Source: Candidatus Zixiibacteriota bacterium
GTDB lineage: Bacteria; Zixibacteria; MSB-5A5; RBG-16-43-9
Length of the DNA stretch: 32,028 nucleotides
Assembly: GCA_022865345.1 (NCBI GenBank)
Contig: JALHSU010000085.1
Span: forward strand, 1 to 32,028
Reading direction: 5' to 3'
Positions 14,419 to 22,076 of this stretch are shown here, in pieces; positions within the stretch are counted from its first letter, which is position 1; each line of letters starts with the position of its first letter. The notes beneath the pieces were generated by a model. The model made no database searches. It had not been told where the DNA came from and saw only the letters and a program-made list of their open reading frames with translations. The translations under genes were made by a program, and so were the position numbers.

Positions 14419-15096
14419 ATGAAGAAAACAAAATCGGTTGATAAGCTTTTTTATGAAAGGGAGCTTTGGGGTAAGGGGTACAAGCTCGTTGCCGGGGTGG
14501 ATGAGGTGGGAAGAGGTCCCTTAGCTGGTCCGGTTGTGGCTGCGTGCGTCATATTTCCAGAGGATGTTAATCTTCCAGGGATCGATGATTCGAAAAAACT
14601 CACTGCGGAGAAAAGGGAGAAACTATATGCGAAGATCAAAGAGAATGCTCTGGATTTCGGTATAGGAATCATCCAGGAAAAAGAAATTGATGAGCTGAAT
14701 ATCTTCAGGGCCTCATTAAAGGCGATGCAGAAAGCTATCTCCTGTTTGAAAAATACCCCGCATTTTCTGCTGATAGATGGAAACCAGAAGATACCTCATC
14801 TGGATATCCCTCAATTGCCGGTGATCAAAGGTGATACTCTCTCTTTATCCTGTGGCGCTGCCTCTATTATCGCCAAGGTCGAGAGGGACAGGCTAATGAG
14901 AAGACTGCACAAAAAATATCCCCAATTCTGTTTTGATCGAAACAAAGGTTATGGATCAAAGGAGCATCTGGAGGCTTTAAGGAAATTCGGACCCTGTAAG
15001 GTTCACCGCAGGTCATTCAAAAGAGTGATGGAATGTATCGTCCTGCAGGAGCATCTCGATTTAGATGGAAAAGATGAAAACCGTTCAGAAGGGTAA
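14419..15096 (+). CDS. rnhB: Ribonuclease HII
   Basis: A 225-residue endonuclease that cleaves RNA in RNA-DNA hybrids and starts removal of misincorporated ribonucleotides. The catalytic DE pair is D28-E29 in GVDEVGRGPLAGPVV, followed by DDSKKL, the LLIDGN acidic motif and the SIIAKVERD helix. The KGYGSKEH motif is also present. The length is normal. The ATG at 14419 follows a GGGCAGG stretch. Its end overlaps yraN by 32 bases, so the two are probably translated together, as is common for rnhB-yraN. Confidence 0.96.
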   Translation: MKKTKSVDKLFYERELWGKGYKLVAGVDEVGRGPLAGPVVAACVIFPEDVNLPGIDDSKKLTAEKREKLYAKIKENALDFGIGIIQEKEIDELNIFRASLKAMQKAISCLKNTPHFLLIDGNQKIPHLDIPQLPVIKGDTLSLSCGAASIIAKVERDRLMRRLHKKYPQFCFDRNKGYGSKEHLEALRKFGPCKVHRRSFKRVMECIVLQEHLDLDGKDENRSEG

Positions 15097-15436
15097 ATCA
15101 GGCGAGAGAATCGCTGCAGAATATCTCAAAGCTAAAGGGTTTGAGATACTGTTTACCAATTACCGTTATGGCCACAAGGAAATCGACATAATTGCCAGGG
15201 ATAAAAGTTACATCGTATTTGTCGAGGTTAAAGCTGGCAGGAGTAAAGCTTATGGTCCTCCTGCCGGGTGGGTCAATCTGAGAAAACAGAAAAAATTAGC
15301 AGAGGTAGCAACTGCCTTTATGCAGGAGCACCAGTTTCCGGGTTATGATTTCAGGTTCGACGTAGTGGCTATAGATACCAGTTCAGGCAAAGAGATAATC
15401 GAGCATATCCAGAATGCTTTTTATTTAGAAGGCTGA
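15065..15436 (+). CDS. yraN: YraN/UPF0102 family protein (endonuclease-like fold)
   Basis: A 123-residue protein with the conserved GExxAAEYL start, NYR, EIDIIARD and VFVEVKAG motifs of the UPF0102 family. The D-(x)n-ExK pattern (D in EIDIIA; EVK) is that of a restriction-endonuclease-like fold, but the cellular role is not settled. It overlaps rnhB (32 bases). The start may be the ATG at 15065 or the one at 15074; the first is used. Its last 16 bases overlap the convergent gene on the other strand. Confidence 0.92.
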   Translation: MEKMKTVQKGKSGERIAAEYLKAKGFEILFTNYRYGHKEIDIIARDKSYIVFVEVKAGRSKAYGPPAGWVNLRKQKKLAEVATAFMQEHQFPGYDFRFDVVAIDTSSGKEIIEHIQNAFYLEG

Positions 15437-15759
15437 GTTTTCTCTCTTTCGATCAATTCAGATAAACGCTGGCTTATCTTCTCCCAGAGCTCAACCCACT
15501 TTTCCGGATGTTTCTGGTAAAACTTAATGAATCTATCCAGTTCTTTTTGAGAGTACTTATATTCTGAAAAAACCTTCTTTCTCTCAGCCGCTAATCTCTC
15601 AGGGTTGTCCTGAAATTTCATCTGGGCTATGGAAAGCTGTATGTAGACCTCTACGAACTTGTCCTCATCCGGACTCTTAGGGCGAAACAGCAGAAATAGA
15701 ACCAAGGCAACTATGACCAGGGCGAGGAGAATAAGTATGATTTTATACCTGGAAAACAT
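15421..15759 (-). CDS. Small membrane-anchored protein, DUF4296-like
   Basis: A 112-residue protein with an N-terminal hydrophobic anchor (about residues 6-25) and a charged helical remainder. The pattern (VYIQLSIAQ, then YKYSQKELDRFIKFYQKHP, then a final helix ending in LSELI) resembles the DUF4296 family of FCB-group bacteria, though that is pattern recognition only. AAGGAGT lies 7 bases before the ATG on the minus strand, supporting translation. It faces away from ispG and converges on yraN with a 16-base overlap. Function unknown. Confidence 0.65.
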   Translation of the reverse strand: MFSRYKIILILLALVIVALVLFLLFRPKSPDEDKFVEVYIQLSIAQMKFQDNPERLAAERKKVFSEYKYSQKELDRFIKFYQKHPEKWVELWEKISQRLSELIEREKTQPSK

Positions 15760-15840
15760 CGGGACTCCTTAATCTCGAACTAATCTACATAGAAGCGGTT
15801 TTATGTCAAGAACTATCTCTGAGAAAGACGGAATATAAAA

Positions 15841-15921
15841 GTCGGGCAAGGGTGCCCGACCTACGAGGAATTGATAATATGGGCTTTCGTAGACAGTCCG
15901 CCACAGGCGGACCAGCCCTGC
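15841..15921. repeat. Three-hairpin composite repeat, copy 2
   Basis: Same module order as 11104-11173: GTCGGGC/GCCCGAC, then CTACGAG paired with TTCGTAG, then a GCCCTGC remnant. A GTCCGCC/GGCGGAC hairpin has entered the third unit. Confidence 0.75.
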
Positions 15922-15955
15922 TAAATAAGTTTATCGAAAACTTTCAAGAAAATAG

Positions 15956-15984
15956 TTGACAAAAACAGATTTAAGTTAAATAAT
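15956..15984 (+). promoter_or_regulatory. ispG: Sigma-70-type promoter of ispG
   Basis: TTGACA (15956-15961), a 17-base spacer, then AATAAT (15979-15984). It is 21 bases upstream of the ispG ATG, so the 5' leader would be very short. Confidence 0.65.
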
Positions 15985-16005
15985 AAAGGTTCAAGAGGAC
16001 TATTT

Positions 16006-17070
16006 ATGCTTACCCCGCGAGAAAGGACCAGAAGGGTTTATGTAGGTAAAGTGCCGATTGGTGGAGGTGCTCCGATTTCAGTCCAATCGATGTGCTCAAC
16101 TGACACCCGGGACGTTAAAGCCACTTTAAGGCAGATAAAAAGGCTGGAAAAGGCAGGGTGTGAGATAGTCAGATTGGCAGTTCTGGACCAAAAGGCGGGT
16201 GAGGCGATATCAATAATAAAAAAGGTAGCGAAAATTCCTCTGGTTGCAGACATCCATTTCGACTACCGTCTTGCCCTAAGAGCACTTGATTCTGGAGTGG
16301 ATAAGCTGAGGATAAATCCAGGCACGATTGGAGCTCTGTGGAAAGTAAAAGAGGTGGTAAAGGCTTCGAGAGAAAGGAAGATTCCGATCCGAATTGGGGT
16401 CAATGCGGCATCTCTTCCTAAATCTATTTTAAGTAAATATGGAAAAGCTACACCTGTTGCTATGATGGAGGCAGCTTTAGAACAGATCAGAATATTAGAG
16501 GATTTGGATTATCTGGAGATAGTCGTCTCCCTGAAAGCTTCGGACGTTCTGACGACTATCGAGGCCTATAAGCTTTTCTCAGAAAAAAGAGTCTACCCTT
16601 TGCATTTGGGCGTGACGGAAGTTGGAACTCCGAAAGTTGGCTCGATAAAATCTGCTGTTGGAATAGGGACACTTCTTTTCCTGGGATTGGGTGATACCAT
16701 AAGAGTCTCATTGACTGGCGATTCGGTTGAAGAAGTAAAAGTTGGTTATGAGATTTTGAAATCTTTGAATTTGAGAGAGTATGGTCCAACTTTGATCTCC
16801 TGCCCCACCTGCGGAAGGATGGAAATCGATCTGCTGCCAATAGTGAAGCAAGTCGAGAAGAAATTGGCTAAACTAAAAGCACCGATCAAGGTAGCGGTTA
16901 TGGGATGCGTGGTAAATGGTCCGGGAGAAGCTAAGGAAGCAGATATCGGAGTAGCGGGTGGAAGAGGAGTTGGTTTGATTTTCAGAAAGGGGAAGATTAT
17001 TAAGAAAGTTAAGGAAAAAGATATTGTGAAGAGTTTGATGAAGGAATTAGAAGGTTTTTTAAAGGGATGA
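16006..17070 (+). CDS. ispG: 4-hydroxy-3-methylbut-2-en-1-yl diphosphate synthase (IspG/GcpE)
   Basis: The penultimate enzyme of the MEP isoprenoid pathway, a [4Fe-4S] enzyme converting MEcPP to HMBPP. The 354-residue protein is the short bacterial form without the plant-type insert. Residues 1-250 form a TIM barrel ([30 protein letters not shown]). The C-terminal reductase-like domain carries the cluster ligands C266 and C269 (SCPTCGR), C301 and E308 (GCVVNGPGE), spaced as in the E. coli enzyme. It appears to be transcribed alone from its own promoter. Confidence 0.97.
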   Translation: MLTPRERTRRVYVGKVPIGGGAPISVQSMCSTDTRDVKATLRQIKRLEKAGCEIVRLAVLDQKAGEAISIIKKVAKIPLVADIHFDYRLALRALDSGVDKLRINPGTIGALWKVKEVVKASRERKIPIRIGVNAASLPKSILSKYGKATPVAMMEAALEQIRILEDLDYLEIVVSLKASDVLTTIEAYKLFSEKRVYPLHLGVTEVGTPKVGSIKSAVGIGTLLFLGLGDTIRVSLTGDSVEEVKVGYEILKSLNLREYGPTLISCPTCGRMEIDLLPIVKQVEKKLAKLKAPIKVAVMGCVVNGPGEAKEADIGVAGGRGVGLIFRKGKIIKKVKEKDIVKSLMKELEGFLKG

Positions 17071-17090
17071 AGAGCATGAATTCGTTAAAT

Positions 17091-17178
17091 GTCATTCTGA
17101 GGGAGTCCAAATGGACGACCGAAGAATCTATGGTTTCTGGCGTAAGGCAGATTCTTCGTCCTGCGGACTCAGAATGAC
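17091..17178. repeat. GTCATTCTGAG-type nested palindrome, copy 3
   Basis: Perfect outer arms (17091-17101 and 17168-17178). Inner hairpins are GTCC/GGAC (17105-17116) and GAAGAATCT/AGATTCTTC (from 17121 and ending near 17158). Confidence 0.85.
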
Positions 17179-17248
17179 AAAAAAATCTATCTTAGTTTCG
17201 AGATAGAAGAAAAAGCATCATTACCTATGATGCTCTTCACTCGGTACC

Positions 17249-17277
17249 CCCACCTTGCCCCCAAGGCGGGTTTGTTT
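17249..17277 (+). terminator. Terminator-like hairpin (CCCACCTTG family)
   Basis: CCCACCTTG/CAAGGCGGG (17249-17270) with one A-C mismatch, followed by a T-rich TTTGTTTTT. Relatives at 18533, 24841, 26526 and 28074. Confidence 0.5.
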
Positions 17278-17318
17278 TTCGTAGAGACGCATTCTATGCG
17301 TCTCTACCACAAAATCAC

Positions 17319-17347
17319 TTGACAAAACCACCATAAAAGAGTAAAAT
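17319..17347 (+). promoter_or_regulatory. Sigma-70-type promoter of the TPR gene
   Basis: TTGACA (17319-17324), 17 bases, TAAAAT (17342-17347). It is 33 bases before the ATG, with AAGGGG as ribosome binding site between. Confidence 0.7.
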
Positions 17348-17380
17348 CTTTTAAGCCCATTTCACAAAAAGGGGAATTGG

Positions 17381-18526
17381 ATGAAGGTTTTAAAGTGGCT
17401 TTTTGAACAAGTTTTCCTTCGTTTCATAATAGCCTTTATAGCTGGTGTCATAGCAATTCTAATATTTCTCCCGGAATTTCCTGTTTACTACTGGGCATTC
17501 CTTACTGAGATATATACAATATCCATTCTAATTATTTTATTAATCATAGGTTTTGCTTTTTATGGCTTGCATAGAGAGAAGTTAAGTGAAAATAGAGAAA
17601 GATTAAAAAAGAGACTGAGAGAAAAAGAAGAAAGATTAAGGAAATTATTAGAAGGTTTTAAACGTAGTTTTCCAGTTTATAAACCTATTTATGATTTGAA
17701 AAACTACCCGGAGGCTGAAAAAGAATACAGAACCGTTATTAAGATTAACCCGGTTGATGCAGAGGCACACAGCAATCTGGGCATTCTACTTTATTCTTTG
17801 AAAAACTACTCGGAGGCTGAAAAGGAATACAGAACCGCTATTAAGATTAACCCGTATTATGTAGAGGTATACAACAATCTGGGCAATTTACTTTCTGATT
17901 TGAAAAACTACCCGGAGGCTGAAAAGGAATATCGAACCGTTATTAAGATTAACCCGGGTCATGCAGACGCACACAACAATCTGGGCATTCTACTTTATGA
18001 TTTGAAAAACTACCCAGAGGCTGAAAAAGAATATCGAATTGCTGTTAAGATTAACCCGGATTATGTAGAGGCACACAACAATCTGGGCATTCTACTTGCT
18101 GATTTGAAGAACTTCCCTGAGGCTGAAAAAGAATATCGAACCGCTATTAAGATTAACCCGGATTATGTAGAGGCACACAATAATCTAGGCGTTCTACTTT
18201 ATGATTTGAAAAACTACCCAGAGGCTGAAAAAGAATATCGAATTGCTATTAAGATTAACCCGGATCATTCAAAGGCACACTACAATCTGGGCATTCTACT
18301 TTATGATTTGAAAAACTACCTGGAGGCTGAAAAAGAATATCGAACCGCTATTAAGATTAACCCGGATGATGCAGAGGTATATGCGAACCTTGGACTTCTT
18401 TATATTGAGATGGGTAAAAAAGAGGAGGCAAAAAAGGAATTACAGAAAGCAAAAGAGCTTTTTAAGAAACAGGGCAGAGAGGAGGATGTAATAAAAATAG
18501 AGGATATTTTGAAGGATTTGGGATAA
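17381..18526 (+). CDS. Membrane-anchored TPR repeat protein
   Basis: A 381-residue protein with two N-terminal hydrophobic segments (about 10-31 and 37-60), then a strongly charged coiled-coil stretch (64-90) rich in RLKKRLREKEERL. From residue 104 come seven tetratricopeptide repeats of exactly 34 residues, then a diverged eighth. Each unit follows the pattern LKNYPEAEKEYR, then IKINP, then AHNNLGILL. TPR superhelices bind partner proteins; the partner is unknown. The repeats are almost identical at DNA level (102-base period, 17690-18403), indicating recent expansion or gene conversion. It has its own promoter and a strong hairpin after the stop, so it is likely monocistronic. Confidence 0.9.
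   Translation: MKVLKWLFEQVFLRFIIAFIAGVIAILIFLPEFPVYYWAFLTEIYTISILIILLIIGFAFYGLHREKLSENRERLKKRLREKEERLRKLLEGFKRSFPVYKPIYDLKNYPEAEKEYRTVIKINPVDAEAHSNLGILLYSLKNYSEAEKEYRTAIKINPYYVEVYNNLGNLLSDLKNYPEAEKEYRTVIKINPGHADAHNNLGILLYDLKNYPEAEKEYRIAVKINPDYVEAHNNLGILLADLKNFPEAEKEYRTAIKINPDYVEAHNNLGVLLYDLKNYPEAEKEYRIAIKINPDHSKAHYNLGILLYDLKNYLEAEKEYRTAIKINPDDAEVYANLGLLYIEMGKKEEAKKELQKAKELFKKQGREEDVIKIEDILKDLG
17690..18403 (+). repeat. Seven tandem 102-base coding repeats
   Basis: Direct repeats in phase with the 34-residue TPR units. Segments such as GAGGCTGAAAAAGAATA and ATTAAGATTAACCCG are identical in most copies, including at synonymous positions. Confidence 0.9.
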
Positions 18527-18532
18527 CAGTAG

Positions 18533-18562
18533 CCCGCCTTGCCCTCAAGGCGGGATATTTTT
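18533..18562 (+). terminator. Probable terminator of the TPR gene
   Basis: CCCGCCTTG, loop CCCT, CAAGGCGGG (18533-18554), then ATATTTTTT. It begins 7 bases after the stop codon. Confidence 0.6.
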
Positions 18563-18729
18563 TGTAGGGACAGAACATTGTTCTGTCCTAACGCGGAAAA
18601 AAGTAGAGACGCATGACTATGCGTCTCTACAAATTCTACAAACTTCCTCGTCCGGCGTGATCTCGGACGCTACGTAACCTCTGTTGGTCTGGAGACCAAC
18701 AGAGAGCAGTAAATAAGATAATTAATAAT

Positions 18730-18820
18730 GTCATTGCGAGGAGGTCATCTGACCGACGAAGCAATCCGTCTCGTATGAAGTCGAGGGATTGCTTCGTCCC
18801 CTACGGGGACTCGCAATGAC
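18730..18820. repeat. GTCATTGCGAG-type nested palindrome, copy 1
   Basis: Outer arms GTCATTGCGAG (18730-18740) and CTCGCAATGAC (18810-18820). Inside, CGAAGCAATCC pairs with GGATTGCTTCG. The plan equals the GTCATTCTGAG family with other bases in both stems. The second copy is at 24724. Confidence 0.85.
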
Positions 18821-18830
18821 AATATGAAAA

Positions 18831-20564
18831 TTATTTTATTATCTTCGGCTCGACTAAAATCGATTTCATCTTTTCGACTTTGACCAGGCCGGGTGGAGCA
18901 TTTTTTGACTTTTTCACATATTTGGCCAAGGTATAAATCACAGTTACTTTTCTGGAAGACTTCGCCTGGCTGTAATAGGCGGCTAACGATGCGGCCTGCT
19001 GGATGGCTTTTGGCGTAGGATATTTTTTTCTCTCACCCTTTTTCAAGACCACGTGAGAGCCGGGTACGTTCTGGGCATGAAACCACAGGTCATCCGGTTT
19101 GGCTATTTTAAAGGTCAGAAAATCGTTTTCCTTATTGTTTCTCCCCACTAAGATTTTAAACCCATCTGCGGAGATAAATTCGCGAGGGGAATATCTCCCT
19201 TTTCTCTTTTCTTTCTTCTTTGGTCTGAGAACTTTCAACAAACCAAGAGAGGTAAGCTCAGATTCGATTTTTTCTAAATTAACCTTCTCTTTTCTCAGCA
19301 GGTCAGACTCGATTTTGCTTAAATGCTTTAGCTGGCTTTCAGTCACAGCGATTCTCTGGTTGAGCTTTGTAATTCCGGTCTGGGCTTTCTGGTATTTTTT
19401 AAAGTAGGCTTCGGCATTCTTTTTCGGCGATAAAGAAGGGTCGAGTGAAAGTCTTATCTTCTTGTGTTCCTCGGTGGAATAGTCAGTTAACTCGATATAT
19501 TCGGCACCTCTCTTAATCTCTGATAGATGATTCAGGAGCAAATCTCCATATTTCTTGTAGGCCTGAGCATCCTCCAGAGAAGAAAGCTCTTTTTTCAATT
19601 TTTCTTCGGTTTTTTTCAATTTCTCAATTCCGTTTCGAGTCACAGAAATCAGAGTTTGTAGTTTTCTGCCTTCCTGGCTTGCTTCGATCTCCAGAGAAAA
19701 AAGTTTCTGTAGTGCCTGGTTTAAATTGTCAAATGAAATCTTTTGCTCTTCAGGAATTGAATTTAAGTCAAACAAGGATATCCCTATAGGTTTTTGTTCG
19801 GAATCCAAAATCAGATGTGGAGAGATCTCATTTGCAGGAATCCGGTCAAGTACCGATTTGAAGCCTTTCCAGAGATGCTCCAGAGGCAAAGGTTTTAAAG
19901 GGAAAACACCGACTGATTCTTCCACTATTTTCTCAGCCAAAAGCGCGTCTATTCCCATAAAATGTGAGGTCAAAACCTGAAGCAGGTTTTCTTCCGGATG
20001 ATCCAGGATTATCTTCTTGAACTCCTCCTCTGGAGTTGCATAAGGATTATGTTTTCTGGGCGCGGGAGGCAAAAGATATTTTATCCCTGGCAATATCTGG
20101 CGGAATCTGCTCTGGGCAGGTCTTACTCTTCTCAGGGCATCCTGGATCAAGCCGGACTCTCTAAAGGCAAGAATGGCATTGGCATTTCTTCCGGTAAGCT
20201 CAAAGTATAGCTCGAATTCGATTTTATCAAATTCCGTATCTTTCTGGCAAGAGAACTTTATCACCCGGTCGAAATCGACCTGCTCGATATTCAAGATGGT
20301 TGCGTCCAGAAGTTGTGAAAACAGGGGTGTTATACCCCATTCCAGAAAAGCTTTGGATTCCTCCTCTGTCAAACTGACTATCCGGCACAGTAGAGGGTCG
20401 GCTGAAAACAGAATTGCTTTTGATCCTCTCTCTTTGCGAGTCAGAATCACAAGCTCTCTCTGGTCAGGGGAAAGACGGAGCTCCTTGATCTTGAAAGAAA
20501 TGAAGTTCTCTTTAAGCTCGGGAATTAAGGCACAGATTATGGAAGAATTTATCAGCATAAGCAT
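18831..20564 (-). CDS. rqcH: NFACT-family protein, RqcH-like (Rqc2 homolog)
   Basis: RqcH binds stalled 50S-peptidyl-tRNA complexes and adds C-terminal alanine tails in ribosome quality control. The protein has an NFACT-N region, long central coiled coils (about 290-440) and the NFACT-R/DUF814 domain at the C-terminus with SADGFKILVGRNNKEND, DDLWFHAQNVPGSHVV and ASLAAYYSQAK. A DR pair at D99-R100 (VDFDRVI) matches the position of the D97/R98 pair needed for RqcH activity. The usual DG near the N-terminus is not obvious. From the ATG at 20564 the protein has 577 residues. The frame extends to 20678 through a palindrome, and no clear ribosome binding site identifies the start. Confidence 0.85.
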   Translation of the reverse strand: MLMLINSSIICALIPELKENFISFKIKELRLSPDQRELVILTRKERGSKAILFSADPLLCRIVSLTEEESKAFLEWGITPLFSQLLDATILNIEQVDFDRVIKFSCQKDTEFDKIEFELYFELTGRNANAILAFRESGLIQDALRRVRPAQSRFRQILPGIKYLLPPAPRKHNPYATPEEEFKKIILDHPEENLLQVLTSHFMGIDALLAEKIVEESVGVFPLKPLPLEHLWKGFKSVLDRIPANEISPHLILDSEQKPIGISLFDLNSIPEEQKISFDNLNQALQKLFSLEIEASQEGRKLQTLISVTRNGIEKLKKTEEKLKKELSSLEDAQAYKKYGDLLLNHLSEIKRGAEYIELTDYSTEEHKKIRLSLDPSLSPKKNAEAYFKKYQKAQTGITKLNQRIAVTESQLKHLSKIESDLLRKEKVNLEKIESELTSLGLLKVLRPKKKEKRKGRYSPREFISADGFKILVGRNNKENDFLTFKIAKPDDLWFHAQNVPGSHVVLKKGERKKYPTPKAIQQAASLAAYYSQAKSSRKVTVIYTLAKYVKKSKNAPPGLVKVEKMKSILVEPKIIK

Positions 20565-20685
20565 TAAGAAAGTTCTTCGCAGGAGTAATGTATCAACTAT
20601 TAGTGAAGTGTCAAGTTTAAAGAACGGTTCCCCTGCAAATGGTAATCCCATCTTCACCCAAGATGGGATTGGTAACACAGTATTA

Positions 20686-20778
20686 GTAAGTCAGACATTC
20701 CTGTGGCTACGAGCCAGCCCGCCCTTCGGGCGCCAGGCTTAGCTCTCTGACCGAACAGACAAGGATGTCTGTTCTACC
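20686..20778. repeat. Y-shaped element with a palindrome inserted in hairpin 1
   Basis: GTCAGA (20690-20695) pairs with TCTGAC (20746-20751); hairpin 2 is GAACAGAC/GTCTGTTC (20753-20774). The first loop holds about 35 extra bases with a CGCCC/GGGCG hairpin. The compact form at 12868 lacks this insertion. Confidence 0.75.
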
Positions 20779-20857
20779 GGGCCCGACTTGCGGACAAGGC
20801 GGGTTTACCGATTTCTCTAGGGCGAGGTAACCTCGCCCCTACTGTAAAAAGAAGAAG

Positions 20858-20885
20858 TTGACATTAGCTCAAATGGAGTTATATT
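20858..20885 (+). promoter_or_regulatory. prfB: Sigma-70-type promoter of prfB
   Basis: TTGACA (20858-20863), 16 bases, TATATT (20880-20885), 34 bases before the prfB ATG. Confidence 0.6.
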
Positions 20886-20919
20886 AAATTTCAAAGACTT
20901 AATGCGAAAAGGAGGCATT

Positions 20920-22063
20920 ATGGCTGAGGAAAGAAGTTTGGCAGAGCTGAAAGACAGGGTCAAAAAATTAGGGGAGTATCTTTGACCTGGGTGAGAAGAA
21001 TAAAAAACTATCCGAACTGGAAAAAGTGACGCACGAGCCTGATTTCTGGAAGGATAATGAGAAAGCCCAGTCGATTTTAAGAGAGATCACCTCCATAAAG
21101 AAATGGAATGAGAGATGGGAAAAACTCTCAAAGGATCTGGAAGAGGTACAGGTTTTAGACGAGCTTTCCCTGGAGGATGACACACTTAAGCCAGAGCGCG
21201 AAAAAGAGCTAGAAAAATTAGAAGGAGAGATAAAGGATTTCGAGTTCTCAACTATTTTATCTGGAGAGGATGACCCTAAGAATGCGCTTTTGACAATCCA
21301 TTCAGGCGCAGGAGGAACAGAGTCTCAGGATTGGGCACAGATGCTCCTGCGGATGTATTTAAGATGGATAGAGAGAAAGGGGTTTAAGGGGGATGTCATA
21401 GACCTGCAGGCAGGCGAAGAAGCAGGGATAAAAAGTGTCACGGTCGAAGTTAAGGGCGAATACGCTTTCGGTTTTTTAAAGGCGGAAAGCGGGGTTCACC
21501 GGTTAGTAAGAATTTCTCCTTTTGATGCCAACAAAAGAAGACATACCTCGTTTGCCTCGGTTTTCATCTATCCGGAAATAGAAGACAATCTCACAGTCGA
21601 AATGAAAGAGGACGACCTGCGAATCGATACTTTCAGAGCATCTGGGCACGGCGGACAACACGTGAATAAAACCTCCTCAGCGGTGAGGATAACTCATCTT
21701 CCGAGCGGAATCGTGGTGCAATGTCAATCTGAAAGGTCCCAGTTCCAGAACAAAGAAAATGCTATGAAGGTGCTGAAATCGCGCCTGTACCAGTTATATA
21801 AGGAAAAAGAGGAAGAGAAACTTGCGGAGATGGAAAAAAAGAAAAAGAAGATCGAATGGGGAAGCCAGATCCGCTCCTATGTTTTTCATCCTTACATCTT
21901 GGTCAAGGACCACCGCACTGGCCTGGAGACAGGTAACGGACAGGCAGTTATGGATGGGGAGATAGATGATTTCATCCGGGCATATTTGAGCCAGTCAAAG
22001 GAATCAGACAATAAGGTAAAAAGTAATTCCAAGTCAAAAACCAAAGACGAGGTCAAGGGCTAA
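20920..22063 (+). CDS. prfB: Peptide chain release factor 2, programmed +1 frameshift
   Basis: RF2 ends translation at UGA and UAA. Frame 0 starts at ATG 20920 (GGAGG at 20911-20915) and reaches an in-frame TGA at 20983-20985 after 21 codons. The site GGGGAG TAT CTT TGA C has the internal Shine-Dalgarno, spacing and slippery CTT of the classical RF2 autoregulatory frameshift. Skipping one base at 20983 gives join(20920..20982, 20984..22063), a 380-residue protein. The anticodon-like SPF is S199-F201 and the catalytic GGQ is G244-Q246, both offset equally from E. coli RF2. When RF2 is scarce, termination at the UGA slows and frameshifting rises. The C-terminus has a short lysine-rich tail. Confidence 0.97.
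20971..20986 (+). promoter_or_regulatory. prfB: RF2 programmed frameshift signal
   Basis: GGGGAG (20971-20976) acts as internal Shine-Dalgarno, followed by TAT, the shift codon CTT (20980-20982), the stop TGA (20983-20985) and C (20986). It differs from the E. coli site by one base in the G run. Confidence 0.93.
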
Positions 22064-22076
22064 CGCTGGTAAATAG

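Larger units (their letters stand above)
17071..17380. other. Spacer between ispG and the TPR gene
   Basis: No gene seen. It contains a GTCATTCTGAG element (17091-17178) enclosed by a distant inverted pair TGAAGAGCAT (17069-17078) and ATGCTCTTCA (17229-17238), a GCATCAT/ATGATGC hairpin (17217-17235), a terminator-like hairpin (17249-17277), a GTAGAGACGCAT palindrome (17281-17307) and a promoter (17319-17347). Confidence 0.65.
18527..18830. other. Convergent spacer between the TPR gene and rqcH
   Basis: No gene seen. It is a chain of hairpins: CCCGCCTTG/CAAGGCGGG (18533-18554), a GTAGGGACAGAAC palindrome (18564-18590), a GTAGAGACGCAT palindrome (18603-18630), CTCTGTTGGTCT/AGACCAACAGAG (about 18681-18706) and a GTCATTGCGAG element (18730-18820). 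Confidence 0.65.
20565..20919. other. Divergent spacer between rqcH and prfB
   Basis: No gene seen. It holds AATCCCATCTT/AAGATGGGATT (20644-20670), a Y element with an inserted loop (20686-20778), a TAGGGCGAGG/CCTCGCCCCTA palindrome (20818-20841) and the prfB promoter. Confidence 0.6.

Noticed and set aside
17690-18403. CRISPR-like regular repeats
   Set aside because: The 102-base period is in frame with 34-residue TPR units and no unique spacers exist.
20173-20742. 189-codon open frame on the plus strand
   Set aside because: Antisense to the rqcH 5' part and runs into a Y element; no protein features.
20983-20985. In-frame TGA as a sequencing error or selenocysteine codon
   Set aside because: The surrounding bases match the RF2 frameshift site; no selenocysteine signal is needed.
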